Of a stretch of DNA of 64,000 nucleotides, positions 47,591 to 60,381 are shown piece by piece. The notes beneath the pieces are model-generated. The model was not told where the DNA came from. It saw only the letters and a list, made by a program, of their open reading frames with translations, and made no database searches. Location of the stretch: positions 12,322,810-12,386,809 of the forward strand of contig CM039514.1 of the NCBI GenBank assembly GCA_022432975.1, read 5' to 3'. Each line of letters begins with the position of its first letter. Position 1 is the first letter of the stretch. This stretch comes from Begonia masoniana (Eukaryota > Streptophyta > Magnoliopsida > Cucurbitales > Begoniaceae). Both the position numbers and the translations under genes were made by a program.

Positions 47591-47740
47591 CTCAAGCTTT
47601 TCAATTTCTACGGTGATGATAGTCATTCCATAGTTGCCAAGCTTGGCAATTCAGTGTTTATCAATTAATATATTGTTTGTTTTCAGTAGACCATGAATAA
47701 CCCCTGCGTGTGGAAAATGGATGGCCAATGACATATAAGT
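47591..47740 (-). pseudogene. Receptor-like kinase exon relic
   Basis: Minus-strand translation gives MSLAIHFPHAGVIHGLLKTN, NILIDKH, a stop, then IAKLGNYGMTIITVEIEKLE followed by a GTAATT donor at 47590. This is the catalytic-loop to DFG region of a plant leucine-rich-repeat receptor kinase of the atypical type (HG-LK--NILID and NYG instead of HRD and DFG). No other kinase exons are found. Nothing recognisable lies in 47741-48213. Confidence 0.6.
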
Positions 47741-48213
47741 TCTTAATATTACGTTATTGACAATTTCTCAAACAAAAAATTGTAAAGATAATTGACAAAG
47801 TGTATTTATTATTATGTTGTGGTGTATTTTTTAACGTTGTGCGATGTAAACATTGGGCTTATTTGCAGAAATGGAAAAATGTCTGTCCTGCCCTCACATT
47901 TTGGACAAATTTACAAGTAATGTATCTTCTTATTAGATTGGTTCGCTAAAATTAATTTTTTTAAAGAACGAATCAAATGTCATGGTTCGATTCGGTTCAT
48001 TTTGTTTTGTTTCCTCCCTTCACACGGACTCAATCTCGGTTTCTTCCTTAAAATAAGGAAAGTTTACTCTTAATTTTGAGCCATTTTATCTGCTTTTTGA
48101 ACTTGAAGTCTGTCTTCATATTTCCCATTTTTCTTTAGCCCGAAAGCTGTAATACACGAGCTTAAACAATAAAGTTGATCCATCCAAAAATTCAGATAAA
48201 AGGGTGCTTCTTA

Positions 48214-50110
48214 TTAATAGGGTGTTTCTTCAGGCATATCCCAGTTATCGTCTCCTTCGTCCTTCTTACTCGTTGAAGCTTCCGCCGGCTTCTGATATGG
48301 AGTTTTTAGCTGTGGACGCCTGGTTACAGTGAGAGATAAGAATCAGTAATAACTATATTCCTTGTAAACCAACAGTAGGAGCTAAAATGGAAGACAAAAC
48401 AGAAGATAACATTGGCGATGAATGATATAGAGAGCTAAAAAAGGACTGCTACAGAGGCATTATGCAAGAAATTAGATGGAATTATCGAATTCTCACACTA
48501 GTCGCCAAATCGAGCTCCTCTAGCATTTTCCATTTCAGTTTAGCACCAGAAGAAAGTAGAAAACACAAACCAATCACCGTCTTTTAAAGCACCATTATAC
48601 CAAAACATGAGCAATGCATAGTTTGAACATAATGTGACAAAATACAGCAGAATTTTAGTTCTGCAAATATCTTCAGGGAATTGTTTTGTATTTTGTGGCA
48701 TAGATCTAGTTCTTTCACGTAACGCTTATTTAACCCATAGACTCATTTTATATCACGCTTGAGTTTGAACTAATAAAAGCAATGTCTCATGATCAGGATG
48801 CGAATGAGTCGACTCGCTTATTTCTTGGTCTATTAGAGAACTATGTCTCCGGAGATTGAGAAAAATGTTCCACTTCGGGTTTACTCAGATTCCCAAAAAA
48901 AATCGATCCTCCTTTCCTAACAGCTCTGAATAAATTCATGTAGTAGAATTTATAAAAAATTAACTTGTAGACACAAATTCGTTACATTTCATAAAAAAAC
49001 TTTCAAAGAAAGAAGGGGGAATCAGTGGAATAGATCAAAGAAACAGCTAATTTCAGCACAATGCCTACATCATGCTGATTTTTTTTTTTTTTTTTGGTTT
49101 TCGGATCAGCAATTAAACTGCACACTGGCCCCTGTATAGAATCTATACAAGCAAATATAAACGATTTTCCTTCTTAAAGAAAACATGCTACAATTGTGAA
49201 GTAGTAAAACATAAACTGTCAAATTATGAGAGACAAAGAACATTCTCATCTCCATTTGCATATGAAAGAAATAGAAAACCAGATGCAATGACAAATGAAA
49301 AAACATTGGATTTGTAATCATCAAAAGTAACAACTTTTGTTCAATTAAACACTTCAAGCTTCCTTTTATAGTACGGCCTCTCTGTTTTTTTTTTCATGAT
49401 AAATTTTTTTGTTCTTAACCTTTAACACTTCTTTCTTAGTAGTTTTTAAATTGGCAGGGTAGAGTTTTAGAATATACAGAATTTGAGCAAATATAAGCTT
49501 ACCCACTTGTCATTCTTTCTCTTGATACCATTTTCGATCATTGATTGAACAAATTAGACGCTTAACACATGAACAATTGACAGTTCAAAGCAACTAGAAG
49601 CTGTATACAAATAAAGTAGACCCAAAAAATTATAAATATAGAACATAAATTTCACCTATATGAAAATGCAAAAGAGGCATACCTTCTACGATTTCTTTTG
49701 GCAGCTTCACGAGTCCTGCGCTTTTTCTCTTCCTGTTTGTTCTCAAAAAACTTTCTCCTCTTGCACTCTTGAATCACTCCGGCCCTCATAACCTCTCTTC
49801 GGAACCTATTGAGTAGCCTCTCTTCAGGCTCGTTATCCTCCACAGCTACCTGCACATTGTACGTCGATTTAAAGTAAAGGGTGTTTGCAAAAGCCAGAGA
49901 GGGGCATATAACAGAGGCCAATTCGGCGGATAGAGGCTCCGAGTGAGCCTGACCCTCTTGGAGCACCAGACGGGGGAAGGCATCGATGGGTTTCTGATTC
50001 TGAACAAGTTGGGAGGAAAGAGAAGGAGAAGAGAGGAGTTGGGTAGGAGGGGAGGGTTTGGAGGGGAGGAGGGAGGAGAGGAAGTTGGAGAACGGAGCCC
50101 AGGCCGCCAT
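48214..50110 (-). CDS. RPS21: Plastid 30S ribosomal protein bS21c
   Basis: Two exons: 50110-49683 and 48319-48214, joined across a 1363-bp intron (donor AG|GTATGC, acceptor ACCAG|GC), 177 residues. The first ~70 residues are Ser/Pro/Leu-rich and fit a plastid transit peptide. The bS21 core follows: [40 protein letters not shown], then a basic stretch. Exon 2 supplies an acidic tail, [15 protein letters not shown]. The splice keeps frame (an AGG codon split 2/1). bS21 binds the small subunit near the mRNA path and is needed for plastid translation; the Arabidopsis counterpart is known as GHS1. Reading past the donor would add only ASFAFSYR before a stop. The start is the only ATG that gives a full transit peptide. 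Confidence 0.93.
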
Positions 50111-50369
50111 GGATTAGAATTTGGGAAGCAATGGAGCTTCCTTGCCTCCTTTTGAATTTTGATCTTCAGTCTTATCGGCTTTGTGATGTGGATGTTCAAT
50201 CTATTTTATGCCATATGGTTTCTACCATTTAAGTTAGGAAGGGTATCCAATTTTAATTTTCCGGTAAAAATGCTGTTAATCCTCATAATTTAATGATTAA
50301 TTTAATTTAATGCTCATATATTTTTTAATAAAATTAGTTGGATTTGTAGTTTTATTTAGGATGGAATCA

Positions 50370-51075
50370 GTTTGGTTCGGTTTTGAAAGGAATTAGAACA
50401 TAACTGAGTCGGTTCGGTTTTGGATAAAGGAAACCCAAACCGAGCCGAGGAGAACCTCGGTTTTAAGTTCGGTTTTCGATTGGTTTTCGGCTCTCCTCTG
50501 TTCGGTTTCGATTTAAATTCGGTTTTGTGTCGGTTTTGCTTGATTTAAACTCGGTTTTGATCGATTTTGACTGATTTAAATCTATAATTTGTAATTTTAA
50601 ATATTAAATTTTAAAAATGATATAAAGATTGTAAATTTAGTTTGATTCAGTTTTGATTGGTTTTTAACAAAAGAAACTAAAAATCGAATCGGAAATTCAT
50701 TGTTCGGTCAGGTTTGGTTTTTGGTTTTACCGAACCGATTTCCAGCTCTAGTTTTACCTAGAGATGGCAAATGAGTCTGCCGAGCCGAGCCAAGCCGAGC
50801 CGAGCTACAAGTAGTCTGACTCATTGAGCCTAACGAATTAAACGAGCTGAGTCTAACGAGTCTACTGAGCCTAATGAGCCAGACTGAAAAAATTTTAACC
50901 CGATCTGGTTTGCAAGTCACGAGTTAAACGAGGCTAGCCGGATCAACGAGCCTAACAAGCCGACTCGTTTGGGGACCACCTGGCTCGGTTCCTGACAGGC
51001 TCGCGAGTCTAACTCCTGGGTTCAGCTTGGCCCGCTTCATGGGACTGAGCTAGGCTCGGCTTGTTATTGTAGCGA
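50370..51075. repeat. GGTTCGGTTTT and GAGCCGAGC low-complexity DNA
   Basis: 50370-50750 is built of degenerate TTCGGTTTTG units and 50760-51075 of degenerate GAGCCGAGCC and ACGAGCC units, both in the intergenic space upstream of RPS21. A comparable GGTTCGG stretch lies at 52250-52560 in the leader of copia element 3. 51076-51455 is AT-rich with nothing recognisable. Confidence 0.7.
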
Positions 51076-51455
51076 GCCGAGCGGGCGGGCATTAAACAAC
51101 TCTAGTTTTATCTTTAAAATGTGATAATTTTTATAAATGTCTACATTTACTTTAAATTAAAATTATTTGATTTGCTATTTAAAAGGTAAAAATTTCATAA
51201 AAGATTTCTTATTAACACTTCGTAGAATGAACAAAATAGATGTTTGCATTACAAAAATCGTCAAAAATCACGCGCAAAGTAGGAAATCGATGAAGAATGG
51301 ATGTAGGAAAATGATTGATTTGGACCCATATGAAGTAGGCTCTTGTTTGGAGTTGAAAAAAATCAGGTAATAATTTGTTTAAACCACTTGGAAGAGAGGA
51401 GAAGATCAAACATTTAAACTACTCAAGAGATTCCCCAAAATACTTGTATTGTTCT

Positions 51456-51961
51456 TGTTAGAATTATAAGGATTTATAATTCTAGTTGGATCTAAATTGT
51501 TAAACTATAAATTATACATTTTGTTATCATCAGATTTAAGTCCATATTAAAGTGATTTAATATAGTTTCAACGGACTTTGGAGTATATTAAATATAATAT
51601 GATTATATTATGTGTAGAGACACTAGGGGTAATTTACCAATTTGTGATGGGCAAACTGATAAATTACCCAATTAGGTTTAATATAAGGTTATGGTCCACA
51701 ATTCATAATTGAACCCTTTGCCTCTTAGAACCTCCATCATTCTAGAGAGACATTAGAGAGGGCAATTGTCGAATCGGAAGATCTACGTACCCGATCTACG
51801 ATATTTTGCATTCAAACAATGGATCCGGGTATGTCCTTCTTGCTTTAACGATTTACTTGTAATTTCTAATGTATCGATTCAAGAACTGGGCTCTCGCTCT
51901 TTTCAGATTATGGAATTTATTCTAGATTCAATTACTCTGGTTATTTTTATTGAATCCAACA
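51456..51961 (+). repeat. 5' LTR of copia element 3
   Basis: 506 bp, TGTTAGAATTATAAGG to TGAATCCAACA; the primer site starts at 51965. Confidence 0.95.
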
Positions 51962-53159
51962 ATTAGTATCAGAGCCGGTTACGTTAGACTACAAGTAATC
52001 GATTTTTTTTGGCTTGAAATTCGAAAAAGCATCAATTTTTTTTAATTTTCAGAATTATTTTTTAGGGCTATATTTTTGCATCTAATTCCGCTAGTATGCA
52101 TGTTTTGATGCCTTAAAATTGATTTTTTGTTGATGCACGTTAAGGATTATTGCCCGATCTATCATTATTTTGATAAATCAGACAATTTAGAGGTGAAAAT
52201 CTGCCGGAATCGGTGAGATTTCGGCGATTTTCATTGGTGGTTCGCAGCCCCTCTCCGGTGGTTTGGGACGATTCAGTCTGATTGGGTTAGGTTTGGTCCA
52301 AATCGGACCAAACCATTTGGGTTCGGACCCACTCGGACCAAACCAACTGGGTTCGGTTACGGTTAGAACCAGTTTTTGGTTGGTTTGACCCAGATAGATT
52401 CGGTTTGGGTTGAACCGGTTCAGTTCGGTCCGGTCCGGCAAAAAAAAAAAAAATTGAGCCGATCCATTTGGTTAAATGGGCCCCGGTTCACTTTGGTTCG
52501 CCTATTTTGGGCTTTTTAATGACTGTTTCTGGACAATTCAGGGCTCGGTTCGCCCCGTTTCGCCCTGTTTTGCCTAGTTTTGGCCGATTTGAACCTTCCA
52601 TTTTAAGTTGGTTGATCTTTTGGTTTACTGATTGACTAATATAGTTGCCTATCCATTGAATATGTATGTATATGACTTTTCTTAACTCTTTTTTGGTGCA
52701 ATTTTATGAAGTCTTACATTGTAAAATAGGATGGTTGGGTAACATGCTATAAACTTAGCCTCTCTTGCTTTAATTATCCTATTTTTATATGTTGGGCATG
52801 AGACATGCATTGTATGAATTTCGATCGGCCCAAAGGAAGGTTGATGTTTGTACAGTTGCATGGCTTGTTAGCAGTATTAAAACATGTGACAATTATTAGG
52901 CTGCCATATGAACATTCAACTTGTCCAAAGATAAGTTTATTGTTTGACAGGTCTTATTGTCAATGTTTATATATTGGACCAAGTTACCAATTGTAAGTTA
53001 ACACTTTTAGCCAAAAGACTAAGTGTTAATGTTGTGCCGGTTTCTTGATTGATGGATGCACTATATTTTGAGTTATATCATTGTCATGTATATGCATATT
53101 AATTTGTGAGCGAATATTGTTTCATTTTCTCTGTTGTTACAGTTAACATCTCAAGTATA
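51962..53159 (+). other. Long untranslated leader of copia element 3
   Basis: About 1.2 kb between primer site and Gag ATG, unusually long for a copia element. It contains a GGTTCGG/GGACCAAACC stretch (52250-52560) and ends TTGTTACAG just before the Gag region, which looks like a splice acceptor. No open frame of note. Confidence 0.6.
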
Positions 53160-54803
53160 ATGGGTAACGTTAATGCAGTTCTTATGCTTAACGAGACCAA
53201 CTATAAAGTCTGGAAAGAGAACGTTATGATTGTTCTCGGGTGCATGGATATTGACATTGCACTTAGGGTCGCACGCTTCCCACCTCTTTCAGCATCAAGT
53301 ACCCTTAATGATAAAAGGGAGCTGGAAAAGTGGGAGCATTCGAATCGTGTAAGTTTAATGATCATGAAGCGCACCATTCCAAAAGCATTTCGGGGCAATA
53401 TGTCGGAAGACACTAATGCCAAAACATTCCTCGAAGAACTTGAGAAACGTTTTGAGAAAAACAAGAAGACTGAGACAAGCACGCTTTTAGCTAAGCTTGT
53501 CTCACTCAAGTATAATGGAAAGAGGAATATCAGGGAGTACATAATGAAAATGTTTCATCTTGCTTCAAGACTTAAAGAACTTAAGTTAGAGTTGTCAAAA
53601 GACATGCTTGTTCACTTAGTCTTGATTTCTCTTCCTCCTCAGTTTGGGCAATTTAAGATCAGTTATAACTGCCAGAAGGATAAGTGGACACTTAAGGAAT
53701 TAATATCTCATTGTGTCCAAGAGGAAGAGGGGATTAAACATGATCGGACAGAAAGTGCTCATTTGGCATTGTCTTCCAAAGATAAAGGAAATAAAATGAA
53801 GAAAGAAGCTGTTGGTACACTTCTCAACTTTGTTTGTTCTGAGGTTAATTTGGTTTCTGTATCTAGACATACGTGGTGGTTAGATTTGGGTGCTACCACT
53901 CACATTAGTATGTCTATGCAAGGTTGTCTGAATTGCCGAAATCCAAATGATGCTGAAAGATTCATCTTTGTGCGTGATGGCAAATCAGTTGAAGTTGAAG
54001 CTATCAGATATTTTAGATTGTTATTAAAATCTGGACAATTTTTGGATTTAAATTATACTTTTGTTGTACCGTCTTTCAGACGGAATTTAATTTTCATTTC
54101 TACATTGGACAAATTTGGTTATTCTTGTTCATTTGGAAATGGAAAATTCAGTTTATCATTAAATTTAAATATAATGGGTTCTGGATTTTTATCTGTTTAT
54201 GAAAATCTATATATGCTAGAAACCATAGCTTCATTTAATGAAACCTTGCATACTGATTCAAGAGGTACAAAAAGTAAATTAACTAATAATGATTCAGCTT
54301 CGTTATGGCACAAGCGTTTAGGCCACATCTCTCAAAAGAGAATTGAAAAGCTTGTGTCAGACGAAATTTTGGGCCCTCTTAATATGACTGACTTCAAGGT
54401 TTGTGTCAGTTGTATTAAAGGGAAACAAACAAGTATAAGGAGATTAGAAGCTAACCGAGCTTCAGAAGTCCTTGAATTGACACATACAGATATATGTGGA
54501 CTTTCCCTACGGCATCTTGGAATGGTCAACATTATTTCATATCATTCATTGACGATTACTCGCGTTATGGCTACCTATATCTCATTCATGAGAAGTCTCA
54601 ATCTTTGGACGTATTCAGAGCCTTTAAAGCTGAGGTGGAAAATCAGTTTGACAAAAGGATTAAGGTTGTCAAATCTGATCGTGGTGGTGAATACTATGGT
54701 CGGTATGACGGGTCAGGTGAACAACGTCCAGGATCATTTACTAAATACCTATAGGAGTGTGGTATTGTTCCTCAATACACCATGCTGGGTTCGCCCAACA
54801 TGA
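53160..54803 (+). pseudogene. Copia element 3: gag, protease, integrase start
   Basis: ATG 53160 (MGNVNAVLMLNETNYKVWKE). Gag is followed almost directly by GTLLNFVCSEVNLVSV and the protease WWLDLGATTHIS (DSGA changed to DLGA); the zinc knuckle normally between them is missing. The pre-integrase domain SLWHKRLGHISQKRIEKL leads to LTHTDICG, where a one-base deletion (~54500) shifts the frame; the integrase goes on in the next frame (FPTASWNGQHYFISFIDDYS, then VKSDRGGEYYG at ~54665) and hits a stop at 54752. The catalytic protease change and the frame shift make it inactive. Confidence 0.92.
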
Positions 54804-56784
54804 ATGGTGTTGCTGAAAGACGGAACAGAACCCTTAAGAACATGGTAAGGAGCATGATTGCTAATTCGACTTTACCAGAATCCCTCTGGGGTGAAGCACT
54901 AAAGACCGCAACTTATATCCTTAACAGGGTACCTACTAAGGCGACGGCTAACAAAACCTCACATGAGTGTTGGATGGGCCGAAAACCCGTTCTTAAACAC
55001 TTACATGTGTGGGGGTGTCCAGCTGAGGCAAGGCCTTATAGGCCCAATGAAAAGAAACTGGACTCTAGGACTGTTAGTTGTTATCATGTAGGGTATCCTG
55101 AACGGTCAAGGGGGTACAAATTTTATGATCCCACTGTAAAGACATTCTTTGAAATGAGAAATGCCCAATTTTTCAAGGATGTAGAATTTGTGAGGGGAGA
55201 TAAGGAAGACATTGTCTTTGAGGAGGAAGTTGTTCCTCTTCCTTTGGTTTCCCTTGACTTCGATCAAGTGGATAATGAAAAAGACAATGTGGAATCACTT
55301 CCTGAATCTCTTCAGGAAATCATTCCCGAAGAACAAACTCAACAGCCTTAAGAAAATATGCCATTACGGAGGTCCACTAGAGAGAGAAAGAGTACGATTT
55401 CGGATGATTACATCGTATTCCTACAAGAACATGAGGAACTCGGTGAGGTGGAAGATAACCCTGTCACTTTCAACCAAGCCATTAACAGTTTTGATTCTCA
55501 AAAGTGGACTGATACCATGATGAAGAGTTAAAGTCCATGAAGGACAATGACGTTTGGGATCTCGTCCTGTTACTTGCAGGTTTGAAACCTGTCGGTTGTA
55601 AATGGATTTTTAAATCCAAAAGGGATTCAAAAGGTAACATTGAGAGATTCAAAGCACGTCTTGTTGCTAAGGGTTTTACTCAAAGAGAAGGCATTGACTA
55701 TAAGGAAACTTTCTCTCCGGTATCTACGAAAGATTCCTTTAGAACTATAATGGCACTAGTAGCTCATTTTGATTTAAAGCTACATCAGATGGATGTAAAG
55801 ACAGCGTTTCTCAATAGTGACATTGATGAAACGATCTATATGGTGCAACTCGAGTTCTTTGATTCGGATAAATCAAAGGACTTAGTTTGCAAATTAAAGA
55901 AATCCATCTACGAGCTAAAACAAGCTTCCCGTCAATGGTATTACAAATTTCATCAAGCAGTCACCTCATATGGTTTTGAGGCGAATAAAGTTGATGATTG
56001 TGTATACCACAAATTTAGTGGGAATAAAATGATATTTCTGGTTTTATATGTAGATGACATATTATTAGCATGCAACGATATAGGCCTATTACACGACACC
56101 AAGAAATTTCTTTCAAAGAAATTTGAAATGAAAGATCTTGGTGACGCCTCTTTTGTATTAGGAATCCAAATATACCGAGATCGTTGTCGAGGTATACTTG
56201 GATTATCACAAAAGAGATATATCGAGAAGGTTTTAAAAAGATTTGGCATGCAAGAATGTAAACCAGGAGATACTCCTGTTGCCAAAGGAGACAAAATAAA
56301 TAAAAGTCAATGTTCTCAAGTGACTTTGAAGTCAAAGAAATGCAAAAAATTCCTTATGCTTCGGCAGTAGGAAGCTTAATGTATGCTCAAGTATGCACGA
56401 GTCCGGATATTGCGTACATAGTTAGCATGTTAGGTAGATACTTGAGCAATCCAGGATTGGATCATTGGAAAGCTGTAAAAAGGGTACTCAGATACTTATA
56501 GAGAACCAAAAAATACATGCGCTCACATACAAGAAATCAGATCAGCTCGAGATCATTGGGTATACTGACTCTGATTTTGCTGGATGCCAAGATGACTTGA
56601 AGTCAACGTCAGACTATATTTTTCTTTTAGCTGGAGAAGCTATCTCCTGGAAGAGTGCCAAACAGAGACTTACGGCCTCTTCTACTATGGCAGCTGAGTT
56701 TATAGCATGTTATGAGGCATCTAATCAGGCATTATGGCTGAGTAACTTTGTCACGGGATTGCGAATCTCGAATGGTATTGAAAG
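54752..56784 (+). pseudogene. Copia element 3: integrase end, RT, RNaseH first part
   Basis: Integrase third residue in NMNGVAERRNRTLKNMVRSM (~54800-54860), then an acidic linker with stops near 55351 and 55531. RT: 55537-56370 with GCKWIFKSKRDSKGNIERFK, VKTAFLNSDIDETIYM and the catalytic LYVDDILLA (~56045). A frame shift near 56330 leads to [20 protein letters not shown], a stop at ~56500, and RNaseH with GYTDSDFAGCQDD (~56555). It is interrupted at 56784 by the solo LTR. Confidence 0.93.
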
Positions 56785-58994
56785 TGTAACTCCCCGAGTT
56801 TTCTGAACCCGGTTTGTTACTCATAAACCCGAACATAACTAAGAAAATTTCAGACCAAATTTAAAACTTCGTTCGAAAGTCAAATTTGGACATTTGCTAA
56901 AAACAAAAAAACTTGCAGCGGAAAATCTTTGAGCAAAGCAAAGTTAAGCAAAACTATAAAACAGTGTTTGAATAATCAAATAAAATATTAAGAAAATAAT
57001 TAGGCCGGAAGAGATGAAAGCTTAGGCATGAAATACTTAAAGTTTATAAAAGTCAAACACATCATCCGTTGAACAAAGTCAACGAAAAGGGCAGAAACAA
57101 ACCGAAGGCTTCCACCGATGACATCAGCCGGATGATTTATTCACCCAGCCTCTGCCGACCACAAGACGACAAATCTTTTACTCTCGTCTTCCGATAGAAC
57201 AAGCTACATATACCGATCACTAAACGACAAAATTTCTACTACACCATTCGGTATGTTTAATACACGACATCCACCGATCACTAAACGACAAAACTTATTA
57301 TACGCATTTACCGATAACTTTTACTAAGGCATCATCCGATGGCTTTTCCTGAAGACATCATCCAATGGCTAAAATACCCAACATCATCCGGTTACAAAAC
57401 GACAAATTTTCTACGTATTTCTTCCGATGGCTTCCACTGAAGACATCATCCAATGACTTTACTAAAGACATCATCTGATACTTTACTGAGGACATCTTCC
57501 GATAGACAACAGAACAACAACTCTGCATCTGCCGATAGACATCATCTACCGATAGATCCAAAAATACTCAACGAAAACAACATAGCAACAATTTCACTAT
57601 AAACAAAGAAAACTATAACTACCAGAAGAACTTGAGCAATTTACTAAAATTCATTCAAAACCACTTAAATTCGGACACTACTCCAACATTTAGTAAAACC
57701 ACCATTAACACCAACAGAGTATAATTGTCTGGAAGAAAATCTCAAAATGAGTTCAAAAACATTAAAACTACTACTGTCATGAAAATTCAACGTACTTAAA
57801 TTGAAACATTGTCAACTAAACCTTCACACCAACTGACATCAGTTAAACCGCCCCATCAACTGCCAAATTATTATATAGATGCACTCCTCCAACCAGTCTA
57901 GTCCTCAGCAAACTCAGTAAACACACCTGCTGTCACTTCTTCACCTACATCACAAAACCCACCTATTAGCCTAATGCTAAGTAAGTAAAGCAGTAATGAA
58001 ATGAAATGCTGAAATATAAATTCCTAAACATGAAATTTCTACTTTCTCATCTCAGTTGTTTATGCATCGTTTCTGTTCAGATCCCCCTGTGAAATTGAGA
58101 GTTGGATCAACTCTCCCAAAGTATAAATATCCACTGACTCATTAAGGGGCAGATTAATTCCCTTAACAGTAAATCTGATTCACATGGCTGTTTCTGATCC
58201 CCCTGTTCGATGGGAAGCGGATCAAATTTCCCAAAGTCTAAATATCCACTGTCTCATTAAGGGGCGGATTATTTCCCTTAACAGTAAATCTGATTCACAT
58301 AGCTATTTCATTATGTTCATCCCTTACCATGCCGACATGCATTCAAATTCATTTTCGTATACTTTTAAAATATGATGCATAACATACGGACACATTCAAG
58401 TAAACATAATCCTAATGTTTTGTGATGTAGGCCCAAAGGCACAAACATACTTCACTTACCTGGCTCCTGGAAATTGTTTGGTTGCTAGCTACTTCGGAAA
58501 TCTGCTCACCTAAGTTCATAACAGAATATCAATCAAACCTTCACTAAACTTCACCAAGAATCAAACAAAAGTTCGAGGAATCCAATTAGAAACTCTACTA
58601 CCCGAGCATTCCCATTTATCACCAAAACCCGAACCTACTCTCATTCACAGCATCCTCAAAATCCTCACATTGTACTCCCTCAGGTATCTAACTGCTATAT
58701 CATAAGAGAAATGAGGAAAACTTACCTAGGTTGAAGGAGAATAGGGCGAGGGAATCGCCTAGAGGGTTCTGCCGCAGAGCTTAAGGCTGAAAGAGGAATG
58801 GTAAGCAAGATAGTAGCAGCTACAGTGCATTAAACTCAACCCTCTTTCCTTAAATACGTTATCCACTTTTGAAATTCCCAATTTACTCTTATGCCCTTGT
58901 TTAGTCACTCAATAACCCTACTTTAATTATTGCATAATAAAGTGTATACCATTAATAATAAAAGAGAGCTGGTTCGATAGAACCGGGTGTTACA
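56785..58994 (-). mobile_element. Solo LTR family A (A4), GAAAG duplication
   Basis: 2210 bp flanked by GAAAG (56780-56784 and 58995-58999); ends TGTAACTCCCCGAG and CCGGGTGTTACA. Minus orientation. It contains the CCGATAG-type array (57060-57550), arms at 57944-57958 and 58417-58431 (perfect 15 bp), and two ~105-bp units between them (58080-58290). It splits the RNaseH of copia element 3, so it is younger than that element. Confidence 0.96.
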
Positions 58995-59255
58995 GAAAGA
59001 CCACTTCAGATTTTATGTGACAATCAGTCAGCTGTGATGTTCTCAAACAACAACAGGAGTTTTTCAAAGTCTAAGTTTGTAGACATCAAGTTTCTTGTTG
59101 TGAAGGAAAGAGTTCAGAGTGGTCAAATATCTATAGATCACATTGGAACAGACTTCATGATTGCGGATCCGCTAACCAAGGGATTACGGCCTAAGGTCTT
59201 TCACGAGCATGTTGCTCATATGGGGGTTGTATCTCTTGGAGATATTGAGGTTTAG
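58995..59255 (+). pseudogene. Copia element 3: RNaseH end
   Basis: It resumes the frame after the solo LTR: RPLQILCDNQSAVMFSNNNR, then DIKFLVVKERVQSGQISIDH and a stop after SLGDIEV. CDNQSA is the usual conserved motif of copia RNaseH. The stretch 59256-59679 is the 3' untranslated region of the element. Confidence 0.92.
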
Positions 59256-59679
59256 TGGGAGTCTGTCATTTGTTTTTATGTGATTCTATTATATAGATAT
59301 TTGTAATGAATATTTTGGTTACTGCAGTATTCATTTTATGAGGTATCCATTTAATTCACTCTGGCATTTGAGTTTTAATGATCTCAATAAAGTTTTGGTT
59401 GGACCAGTTGGAAATAGGCATGTTAAATCACATCACATGTAATTTCCATGCTACACATCCATATTTGAACTGTGTCATTTGGTTATGTTGGTGTATGTGA
59501 TCATTGATAGGTTTAGTTACGATAAATTTGGCGAAAGCCGCTTTGGTCCTACATTTGATATAATTGATGGACGATATTGTTTGAGTATACTCTGTTTAGA
59601 TAATAACAAAATTTGATATCATAAGGATAAAGTTATAATGTGTAACTGATTAGTTTATAATTTGATCCAAGTGGGAGCT

Positions 59680-60187
59680 TGTTAGAATTATAAGGATTTA
59701 TAATTCTCGTTGGATCTAAATTGTTAAATTATAAATTATACATTTTGTTATCATCAGGTTTAAGTCCATATTAAAGTGATTTAATATAGTTTCAACGGAC
59801 TTTGAAGTATATTAAATATAATATGGTTATATTATGTGTGGAGACACTAGGGGTAATTTACCAATTTGTGATGGGCAAACTGATAAATTACCCAATTATG
59901 TTTTAATATAGGGTTGTGGTCCCCTAATTCATAATTGAACCCTTTGCCTCTTAGAATCTCCATCATTCTAGAGAGACATTAGAGAAGGCAATTGTCGAAT
60001 CGGAAGATCTACGTACCTGATCTACGATATTTTGCATTCAAACAATGGATCCAGGTATGTCCTTCTTGCTTTAACGATTTACTTGTAATTTCTAATGTAT
60101 CGATTCAAGAACTGGGCTCTCGCTCTTTTCAGATTATGAAATTTATTCTAGATTCAATTATTCTGATTATTTTTATTGAATCCGACA
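59680..60187 (+). repeat. 3' LTR of copia element 3
   Basis: 508 bp, TGTTAGAATTATAAGG to TGAATCCGACA, preceded by the purine tract AAGTGGGAGC and followed by GTTCT. Confidence 0.95.
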
Positions 60188-60381
60188 GTTCTACTTTGAG
60201 TTTCCATTTAGTTCCAATACGAAATGAAAACACGTTGCAAACTCACTATGTTTGAACCATTACCATGATTCTGTACAAGGGTATCCATTGAGATCCTAGT
60301 CCAACCATATTGGTTGATTTTATTTGAAGCACACACCAAAAGAAGAAAAGACTCGCTGGCTCTGGCTGGTTGGCAGCAATT

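Larger units (their letters stand above)
51456..60187 (+). mobile_element. Ty1/copia element 3 with a nested solo LTR
   Basis: Flanked by GTTCT (51451-51455 and 60188-60192). LTRs are 51456-51961 and 59680-60187 (TGTTAGAATTATAAGG ... CCAACA or CCGACA). TAGTATCAGAGCCGG follows the left LTR as primer site, and AAGTGGGAGC precedes the right one. By eye the LTRs differ at roughly twenty places in ~506 bp. It lies between RPS21 and the sulfite oxidase gene, only ~190 bp past the latter's stop. Confidence 0.96.
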
